Part shown: piece after piece, positions 15,747-21,064 of the stretch
Layout of the letters: every line of letters begins with the position of its first letter
Numbering within the stretch: position 1 is the first letter of the stretch
Origin: Hyphomicrobiales bacterium
Lineage (GTDB): Bacteria > Pseudomonadota > Alphaproteobacteria > Rhizobiales > S144-35
Assembly: GCA_015494185.1 (NCBI GenBank)
Contig: WGBT01000422.1
Location: forward strand, 1-21,064
Reading direction: 5' to 3'
DNA: 21,064 nt
Translations under genes and position numbers: made by a program
Notes under the pieces: generated by a model
Seen by the model: only the letters and a program-made list of their open reading frames with translations
Database searches by the model: none
What the model was told of the DNA's origin: nothing

Positions 15747-15764
15747 GAGGCTGAGGCTGAGGCT
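15747..15764 (+). repeat. three GAGGCT hexamers overlapping the pbpC ribosome site
   Basis: GAGGCT is repeated three times without a gap just upstream of ATG 15771. The last GAGG (15759-15762) is 8 bases before the ATG and is the likely Shine-Dalgarno; each unit offers the same core. Changes in copy number would move alternative ribosome sites. Confidence 0.6.
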
Positions 15765-15770
15765 GAAAAA

Positions 15771-17987
15771 ATGAAGTTTCGCATTTGGCACGGCCGGCCG
15801 CATTGGCGAAGTTGGCGGTTTTGGCTGGTTGGCACTTTTGCCGCCGTGATGATCACGCCTCTGCTTGCCCTCCTCGCCTTTCTGGCCGCTGCGGCCTATC
15901 TAGGTCCGGTGCCACTTGACCGGGCGCAAGAAACTTCGGTCATTGTACTTGACCGGCAAGACCGTTTGTTGCGCGCTTTCACCACCCGGGCAGGCCGTTG
16001 GCGTCTGCCCGTCACCCCCGATCAGGTTGATCCGCGTTTCATAAAAATGCTGCTGGCTTATGAAGACAAGCGGTTTTACCGCCATTTCGGCATCGATCCG
16101 CTGGCCCAGCTTCGCGCTCTTTGGCAATTGTTGCGGCACCGGCGCGTGATCTCGGGTGGCTCGACCCTCACCATGCAGGTGGCGCGGCTGCTGGAACCGC
16201 GCGAAAACCGTTCACTCCGCGCCAAGCTGCGCCAGATGGTGCGCGCCATTCAGCTTGAACGGCGATTTTCCAAATCGGAAATCTTACAGCTCTATTTGCG
16301 GCTTGCCCCTTATGGCGGCAATATCGAGGGGGTGCGGGCGGCTTCACTGGCCTATTTTGGCCGTGAACCGAAACGCCTGACCATTGCTCAGGCGGCGCTG
16401 CTGGTGGCACTGCCGCAATCGCCGGAATACCGCCGTCCCGACCGCCGCCACAAGGCGGCCCTAAAGGCACGCAACCGGGTGTTGACCCGGCTCGCCGGTT
16501 ACGGTGTCTTGAACGCTCAAGACATTGCCGGCGCTATCCGTGAACCTGTGCCCCATGCACGCCTGCCCTTTCCGAAAATCGCCCCGCATTTGGCGGAAGC
16601 GGAAATCCGCCGCCATCGGCAAAAGACGGTGCATCGTCTAACCATCGACCGGGATCTTCAAGCCCGGCTGGAAAAGCTGGCTTCCATCCAAGCGCTGCGC
16701 TTTTCCAAAAAACACTCGCTGGCAATACTTGTTGCCGATCATCAAAGCGGCGAGGTGCTCGCCTATATTGGCGCGGCCAACTATCTTGACCACAAAAGCC
16801 ATGGGCCGATTGACATGGTCCAGGCCATTCGCTCGCCGGGCTCGGCGCTCAAACCCTTTGTTTATGCCCTGGGTTTTGAGGCGGGGCTTGGGCATCCTGA
16901 AACCCTGATCGAGGATCGCCCGGTGCGCTTTGGCGCTTACCGGCCGAAAAATTTCGATGAGCGTTTTCATGGAACGGTCACCATGCGTCAGGCCCTGCAA
17001 CTGTCGTTGAACATTCCGGCCGTCAAATTGTTGCATGGTATAGGTCCCGCCCGTCTGGTTCGCCGTTTGGAAAGGGCTGGTGTGCAAATCCAATTGCCAC
17101 GCGGGGCGGCCCCCACCTTGCCGGTCGTGCTTGGCGGGCTTGGCATCAGCCTGTTTGATTTGACCCAGCTTTACACCGCTTTGGCGCGCAATGGTGATCC
17201 CGTGGCACTCAACTGGAGGCGCACGCTGCCAGAGCGTCACCTCCCCCGCTTTCCAGACAATGCCGGTGCTGGTCTGTATGCAAGCTTCACCGCCAAGGCC
17301 CAGGAAGTAAAAATGATCCAGAAAGCGCCAAGCCCCAATCAACGCCCGGTGATGTTCACACCAGAAGCCACCTGGTATGTGCGTGACATTTTGCGCGGCA
17401 CGCCCCCGCCCCCCAATGCAAGCGCCCGCAAGATCGCTTACAAAACCGGCACCTCCTATGGTTATCGGGATGCCTGGTCGATCGGCTTTGACGGCCAGCA
17501 TGTGATTGGCGTCTGGGTCGGCCGGCCCGACGGCGCCGCCAGCCCGGCCATGACCGGCTATACCGCTGCCGCACCAATCCTGTTCGACGCCTTTCAGCGG
17601 CTTGGCAAGGACGAAAGCCCCCTGCTGCCGCGTCCACGCCAGGCCCTTGTCGCCGCCAATCATGAGCTGCCACCGCCACTGCGGCGCTTCACCCCGCCTG
17701 GGGAAGCCATCAACGATGCAGCGGTCGAAAAGCTGAAAATCGTCTTCCCTCTCGATGGTGCCCAGGTGGCCTTGGCAACCGGTGAAACGACAACCCCTTT
17801 TGAACCGCTGGCCCTGAAAGCGCGCGGCGGAACATGGCCTTTGACCTGGCTGATCAATGGCAAACCTCTCCCCGCCAGCCGCCGCCGCGACACGGTTTTC
17901 TGGACACCTGATGGGGAGGGCTTTACTGAAATCGGCGTCATCGACGCAACGGGCCAATATGCCAGCGTGCAAATCCGCATCGATTGA
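15771..17987 (+). CDS. pbpC: penicillin-binding protein 1C (bifunctional transglycosylase/transpeptidase)
   Basis: This protein has 738 residues from ATG 15771, chosen for its GAGG ribosome site and its normal start just before the membrane anchor; in-frame TTG 15717 would add 18 residues, partly EA repeats. One transmembrane anchor lies at about residues 18-44. The GT51 transglycosylase domain shows EDKRFYRHFGID (E98), GGSTLTMQVARLL and the LAPYGGNIEGVRAAS motif. The transpeptidase domain shows SALK (S358, K361), SLN (412-414) and KTGTS (558-562). A C-terminal PBP1C-type beta domain (about 655-738) begins IVFPLDGAQV and ends at the stop. The enzyme polymerises and cross-links peptidoglycan at the outer face of the inner membrane. 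Its pairing with an alpha-2-macroglobulin gene is conserved in many proteobacteria. Confidence 0.95.
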   Translation: MKFRIWHGRPHWRSWRFWLVGTFAAVMITPLLALLAFLAAAAYLGPVPLDRAQETSVIVLDRQDRLLRAFTTRAGRWRLPVTPDQVDPRFIKMLLAYEDKRFYRHFGIDPLAQLRALWQLLRHRRVISGGSTLTMQVARLLEPRENRSLRAKLRQMVRAIQLERRFSKSEILQLYLRLAPYGGNIEGVRAASLAYFGREPKRLTIAQAALLVALPQSPEYRRPDRRHKAALKARNRVLTRLAGYGVLNAQDIAGAIREPVPHARLPFPKIAPHLAEAEIRRHRQKTVHRLTIDRDLQARLEKLASIQALRFSKKHSLAILVADHQSGEVLAYIGAANYLDHKSHGPIDMVQAIRSPGSALKPFVYALGFEAGLGHPETLIEDRPVRFGAYRPKNFDERFHGTVTMRQALQLSLNIPAVKLLHGIGPARLVRRLERAGVQIQLPRGAAPTLPVVLGGLGISLFDLTQLYTALARNGDPVALNWRRTLPERHLPRFPDNAGAGLYASFTAKAQEVKMIQKAPSPNQRPVMFTPEATWYVRDILRGTPPPPNASARKIAYKTGTSYGYRDAWSIGFDGQHVIGVWVGRPDGAASPAMTGYTAAAPILFDAFQRLGKDESPLLPRPRQALVAANHELPPPLRRFTPPGEAINDAAVEKLKIVFPLDGAQVALATGETTTPFEPLALKARGGTWPLTWLINGKPLPASRRRDTVFWTPDGEGFTEIGVIDATGQYASVQIRID

Positions 17988-18044
17988 TCAAAAGGTCTTT
18001 GGCCTTGCCCCTGATGATTCCCGTATTCCTATGGAGATCAATAA

Positions 18045-18146
18045 GACCGGCGGTTTTTATCATTGAGCGCGGATGCTTTCCGTATCCCCTTGAATATTAT
18101 TCGTAAATTGAACGCTATACGTGTCGTGGTCAGGGGCCGCTGGTAT
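18045..18146 (+). repeat. interspersed repeat R1, copy B
   Basis: It begins ACCGGCGGTTTTTATCATTG, continues through GCGGATGCTTTCCGTATCC and TTCGTAAATTGAACGCTATAC, and ends GGTCAGGGGCCGCTGGTAT. The core 18056-18086 is the reverse complement of copy C 19129-19159 with a single difference in 31 bases, and the last 19 bases match copy D with one difference. Within the core GGATGC-TTTCC-GTATCC can fold as a 6-bp stem with one G-T pair. The copy starts 57 bases after the pbpC stop; ACC-GGC-GGTTTTTAT at its start could serve as a weak terminator for that gene. Confidence 0.75.
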
Positions 18147-18199
18147 CAATTGGCCTCAAGTAGATGTGAACCAATCCCCGACAGATCAGCCGCCCCCCA

Positions 18200-18307
18200 A
18201 GCCATCCTTCCAGAGCCCATCGTCGCTCGCCTCGTCCTTTCTTGGGCGAGCGGCGGTGGATGCGGAAGGATGGCGGGCTATCCTTCTGGTGAAAAGGAAG
18301 CGAGCTT
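18200..18307 (+). repeat. interspersed repeat R2, copy 1: long hairpin plus conserved 38-base block
   Basis: The left arm 18202-18231 pairs with 18245-18273. CCATCCTTCC/GGAAGGATGG gives 10 bp, then an internal loop of 5 versus 4 bases, then 15 bp (CCATCGTCGCTCGCC with GGCGAGCGGCGGTGG, including two G-T pairs), with a 13-base loop. The block 18270-18307 follows, 37 of 38 identical to copy 2 at 19343-19380. In both copies this block reads MAGYPSG(E/K)KEASF in an open frame. The rest of 17988-18457, apart from R1 copy B, holds no gene that I can support. Confidence 0.75.
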
Positions 18308-18457
18308 CTGTACACTGACAAGCAGTCATTTGAAAGAAGCTCAAATCACCTCCACTCTTTCTTACATTCTTACATTTTCCCCACTGGACGGCGCTTTCAA
18401 GGTCTTTTAAAATTCCCCCAAGCTCAATGGAGTGAGATGCAAGGGAGACAATTTGGC

Positions 18458-19069
18458 ATGGCTGGAAAACGGATTTTGATGCTGGTGGGGGATTTCGTCG
18501 AAGATTTCGAAGCCATGGTGCCGCAACAGATTTTGCAAACCGTGGGGCATCATGTCGATACGGTTTGTCCTGGTAAAAAAGCCGGCGATACGGTGGCCAC
18601 CGCCATCCATGACTTTGAAAATGAGCAGACCTATTCAGAAAAACGCGGTCACAACCTGTTGATCACCGCCGATTTTGACAAGATCAATCCCGCCGACTAT
18701 GACGCGCTGGTGATCCCCGGTGGCCGGGCACCAGAATATTTACGGCTCAATGAAGCGGTGCTTGACATCGTTCGTGATTTTGCAGCCGCTGAAAAGCCCA
18801 TTGCCGCGATTTGCCATGGAGCGCAACTGCTCACCGCAGCCCGAGTGATCGAAGGCCGCGATATCGCCGCCTATCCCGCCTGCGGACCTGAAGTGGCACT
18901 TGCCGGCGCGCAGTATAAAGAAATCGACCTGGATCACGCTATCACGGATGGGCATTTCGTCACCGCGCCAGCCTGGCCCGCCCATCCCGCCTGGATGCGC
19001 CAATTCTTAGAACTGCTTGGCACTCAAATCAGCCACACTCCCACCAGTTCCGAGACGACCACGAAATAA
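18458..19069 (+). CDS. DJ-1/PfpI family protein (YhbO-like; glyoxalase III, deglycase or chaperone type)
   Basis: This protein has 203 residues from ATG 18458, preceded by AAGGGAG at 18441-18447. An ATG at 18437 would add seven residues and cannot be excluded. The class I glutamine-amidotransferase-like fold is clear: KRILMLVGDFVEDFEAMVP with the conserved acid (E15), DALVIPGGRAPEYLR, then AAICHGAQLLTAA with the nucleophile-elbow Cys119-His120, and a C-terminal VTAPAWPAHPAWMRQFLELL. The insertion PGKKAGDTV...HDFE...TYSEKRGHN is typical of the PfpI/DJ-1 subgroup that includes plant DJ-1 proteins. The protein is cytosolic with no signal peptide. It probably protects against reactive carbonyls such as methylglyoxal; the exact activity in this family is disputed. 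It is a single gene between repeat-rich intergenic regions. Confidence 0.92.
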   Translation: MAGKRILMLVGDFVEDFEAMVPQQILQTVGHHVDTVCPGKKAGDTVATAIHDFENEQTYSEKRGHNLLITADFDKINPADYDALVIPGGRAPEYLRLNEAVLDIVRDFAAAEKPIAAICHGAQLLTAARVIEGRDIAAYPACGPEVALAGAQYKEIDLDHAITDGHFVTAPAWPAHPAWMRQFLELLGTQISHTPTSSETTTK

Positions 19070-19094
19070 GACGGACGGGCCTTGGCATTGAGGT

Positions 19095-19186
19095 GTATAC
19101 TGTTCAATTTACGAAGAACATTCAAGGGGATACGAAAAGCATCCGCGCTCAATGATAAATGCCGCCAGCATAATACTGGCGGTATT
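19095..19186 (-). repeat. interspersed repeat R1, copy C, with hairpin
   Basis: The core at 19129-19159 is nearly identical to copy B in reverse complement, and the flank GTATACTGTTCAATTTACG (19095-19113) also matches. The adjoining hairpin, GCCGCCAG-CATAATA-CTGGCGGT (19161-19183), has 8-bp arms and a 7-base loop, as in copy A but with a T-A pair replaced by A-T, a compensatory change. On the minus strand the hairpin is followed by ATTTATCATTG. The copy starts 26 bases after the DJ-1 gene stop and reads in the direction of pntB. Confidence 0.75.
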
Positions 19187-19254
19187 GGTCCATTGGCAAT
19201 TCATGCTTTCCCCCCTCTCAAAATTGAAGTGCGTGGATGGAAGGGAAGCCGAAG

Positions 19255-19380
19255 AGCCATCCTTGCGGAGCCATCGCCGCTCGCCTCACCACCCTTTCCG
19301 GGGCTCACCCCCTCCCGGGTGAGCGACGATGGGTCTAGAAAAATGGCGGGCTATCCTTCTGGTAAAAAGGAAGCGAGCTT
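19255..19380 (+). repeat. interspersed repeat R2, copy 2
   Basis: It opens with AGCCATCCTT as in copy 1. CCATCGCCGCTC (19271-19282) pairs with GAGCGACGATGG (19321-19332), and CTCACC/GGTGAG offers an alternative upper pairing. The 3' block 19343-19380 is 37/38 identical to copy 1. The loop differs greatly from copy 1, so the stem and the 3' block are the conserved parts. Confidence 0.7.
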
Positions 19381-19518
19381 TCCACCGTTAACAAAAACCA
19401 AGAAAGCCTTTGGAGAGAGAACGCAAGCCATGCAGAGCTTGTGATTGCTTGTCATTTGACCGCGGCTCATGCTTTCCCTCCCCCTTTGCAGACTAGACTT
19501 TAGAGAGATACCAGAGAC
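19381..19518. other. gene-free spacer between R2 copy 2 and R1 copy D
   Basis: I see no gene here. TCATGCTTTCCC occurs at 19201-19212 and again at 19467-19478, flanking the R2 copy as a 12-base direct repeat. The whole span 19070-19699 between the convergent DJ-1 and pntB genes is made mainly of repeats R1 C, R2 copy 2 and R1 D. Confidence 0.5.
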
Positions 19519-19631
19519 ATACCAGCCGCCCCTGACCTTCATTCGCATACCGTTCAATTAGTGTGATAAGTTCAAAGAGATACAAAAGCACCAGCGGTCA
19601 ATGATCAATCAATAACGCAATAACGCCGGTA
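19519..19631 (-). repeat. interspersed repeat R1, copy D
   Basis: ATACCAGCCGCCCCTGACC (19519-19537) matches the outer end of copy B in reverse complement, followed by CATACCGTTCAATTA and the core GATACAAAAGC...GCGGTCAATGATCAA (19579-19608). The hairpin seen in A and C is replaced by a short direct repeat of AATAACGC (19611-19626) next to CCGGT. It lies about 70 bases beyond the pntB stop and reads in the direction of pntB transcription. Confidence 0.7.
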
Positions 19632-19699
19632 TTCCTCGAATCGAACAGTATGCAGGTCAAGGCCGAGAACCACGAGTCTCTAAAATTGGGTTGAGGAAG

Positions 19700-21064
19700 C
19701 TACAGGGCTTTGACAATATCCTCGGTCATTTTCTTGGCATCCCCAAACAGCATCATGGTGTTGTCGGCATAGAACAAGTCATTGTCGATCCCGGCATAGC
19801 CTGGGGACAGCGAACGCTTGACGAATAACACCGTCTTGGCCTTCTCAACATCCAAAACGGGCATGCCCGCAATCGGACTGCCGGGTTGTTTGGCCGCCGG
19901 ATTGGTCACATCATTGGCGCCAATGACATAAGCCACATCCGCCTGCGCAAACTCATTATTGATGTCTTCCAGCTCAAAGACCTCGTCATAGGGCACATTG
20001 GCTTCGGCAAGCAACACATTCATATGCCCGGGCATCCGCCCCGCAACCGGGTGAATCGCATATTTGACCTCAACCCCATTTTTCTTCAATTCATCGGCCA
20101 TTTCACGCACCGCATGCTGAGCTTGCGCAACCGCCATACCATAACCCGGCACAATAATGACAGTGCCCGCATTTTTCATGATGAAGGCCGCATCTTCCGC
20201 CGAGCCACGCTTGACCGGACGTTCTTCTCGCCGGCCGGCTGATGCTGCTTCTTCGCCACCAAAGCCCCCCAAAATCACCGACAGGAAGGAACGGTTCATG
20301 CCCACACACATGATATAGCTCAAGATCGCCCCCGAAGAGCCAACCAGCGCCCCGGTGATGATCAAGGCGGTATTGCCAAGCGTAAAGCCAATACCGGCTG
20401 CCGCCCAGCCCGAATAAGAGTTGAGCATGGAGATCACAACCGGCATATCGGCCCCACCAATGGGAATGATAATCAAAACCCCAAGCAGAAACGCCACCGC
20501 CGCAATCGCCCAGAAATAACCATGGCTTTGCGCCACCGTGAACATATAGATCAGCCAAACTAGCAGCACCGCCAGGCCGATATTGATCAGATGACGGGCT
20601 GGAAGCAGAATAGGCGCTCCCGACATCCGGCCATCAAGTTTTAAAAAAGCGATTACGGAACCGGTGAAGGTAATGGCGCCAATGGCCACACCAAGCGACA
20701 TTTCAATCAGGCTGGCGGTGTAAATCGCCCCCGGCTCACCAATCCCAAACGCGGTTGGCGCATTAAGTGCCGCTGCCGCCACAAAGACTGCGGCCAATCC
20801 GACAAGACTGTGAAAAGCAGCCACCAATTGCGGCATCTTGGTCATGTCGATGGAGCGGGCAATAAAGGCCCCAATGCCCCCGCCAAGCGCAAATCCGCCA
20901 AGCACATAGGCCCAGGCCTCCCCCTGCAAAGGCCAGGCAATGGCCAAGGTTGTGGCCACCGCAATGGCCATGCCCGCCATTCCTAAAAAGTTCCCCTGCC
21001 GCGAGGTTTCCGGCGACGACAGACCGCGCAAGGCGAGGATGAACAAAACGCCTGAAAGGAGATA
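19700..21064 (-). CDS. pntB: NAD(P) transhydrogenase subunit beta, N-terminus cut by the window edge
   Basis: 454 residues are visible. The frame stays open to base 21064 and reads YLLSGVLFILALRGLSSPETS, the usual start region of PntB, so about ten residues are missing; a TTG at 21046 is not the real start. The N-terminal two-thirds is the proton-conducting membrane domain II with many hydrophobic helices and the conserved region MPQLVAAFHSLVGLAAV. A hydrophilic linker leads to the NADP-binding domain III with VIIVPGYGMAVAQAQHAV, HPVAGRMPGHMNVLLAEA, VIGANDVTNPAA and KRSLSPGYAGIDNDLFY. The enzyme uses the proton gradient to reduce NADP+ with NADH. The alpha subunit gene would be expected upstream, to the right of the window. 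No strong terminator follows, but R1 copies D and C lie downstream in its sense direction. Confidence 0.96.
   Translation of the reverse strand, partial: YLLSGVLFILALRGLSSPETSRQGNFLGMAGMAIAVATTLAIAWPLQGEAWAYVLGGFALGGGIGAFIARSIDMTKMPQLVAAFHSLVGLAAVFVAAAALNAPTAFGIGEPGAIYTASLIEMSLGVAIGAITFTGSVIAFLKLDGRMSGAPILLPARHLINIGLAVLLVWLIYMFTVAQSHGYFWAIAAVAFLLGVLIIIPIGGADMPVVISMLNSYSGWAAAGIGFTLGNTALIITGALVGSSGAILSYIMCVGMNRSFLSVILGGFGGEEAASAGRREERPVKRGSAEDAAFIMKNAGTVIIVPGYGMAVAQAQHAVREMADELKKNGVEVKYAIHPVAGRMPGHMNVLLAEANVPYDEVFELEDINNEFAQADVAYVIGANDVTNPAAKQPGSPIAGMPVLDVEKAKTVLFVKRSLSPGYAGIDNDLFYADNTMMLFGDAKKMTEDIVKAL

Noticed and set aside
16168..17972. Long minus-strand frames opposite pbpC and the A2M gene
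   Set aside because: These are shadows of well-supported coding sequences; their products lack recognisable motifs.
18063..18410. 115-residue frame downstream of pbpC
   Set aside because: It is composed of R1 copy B and R2 copy 1; its sequence is explained by the repeats. The shared MAGYPSG part is reported as a finding instead.
18000..19700. CRISPR array
   Set aside because: The repeats are few, long, diverged and irregularly spaced, with a gene between them; no cas gene is present.

Overview
The window looks like a chromosomal segment of an alphaproteobacterium of moderately high GC. The basis is the style of the NAD(P) transhydrogenase beta subunit, the YfhM-type alpha-2-macroglobulin next to a class-C penicillin-binding protein, a GT4 envelope glycosyltransferase, and a tRNA-Ser with encoded CCA. 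I cannot name the genus from sequence alone.

Layout: (1) 1-2728, + strand: the 3' end of an HlyD-type adaptor gene, then a PqqD-like/M50/HlyD fusion membrane protein, probably an export module that starts outside the window. (2) 3033-4259, + strand: a GT4 glycosyltransferase. (3) 4293-4383: tRNA-Ser(GCT), followed by a short stretch with a partial copy of its own 3' end and small tandem duplications. (4) 9754-4720, - strand: a tightly packed three-gene operon encoding a DUF559-type endonuclease with a large unrecognised N-terminal region, a two-winged-helix protein, and a 1071-residue protein with an N-terminal AAA-like ATPase, a middle region and a C-terminal HerA/FtsK-type ATPase. I read this as a candidate anti-mobile-element (phage defence) system beside a tRNA. 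It is the most interesting part of the window, and I cannot match it to a named system. (5) 10378-17987, + strand: a secreted bacterial alpha-2-macroglobulin followed by penicillin-binding protein 1C, a pair thought to act in periplasmic defence and wall repair. (6) 18458-19069, + strand: a DJ-1/PfpI family protein. (7) 19700-21064, - strand: pntB, running off the right edge.

The intergenic DNA is not empty. An interspersed repeat of about 70-120 bp, called R1 here, occurs five times (2937-3006, 4615-4734, 18045-18146, 19095-19186, 19519-19631). Each copy can be read in the same orientation downstream of a gene on that strand, though C is also close behind an oppositely oriented gene. Two copies carry a covarying 8-bp stem with a 7-base loop followed by a T-rich stretch, so R1 may work as a 3'-end or terminator module. 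A second repeat, R2, with a long imperfect hairpin and a 37/38-identical 3' block, occurs at 18200-18307 and 19255-19380. The leader of the alpha-2-macroglobulin gene holds two further strong inverted repeats. All family assignments come from motifs read by eye; no database search was run.
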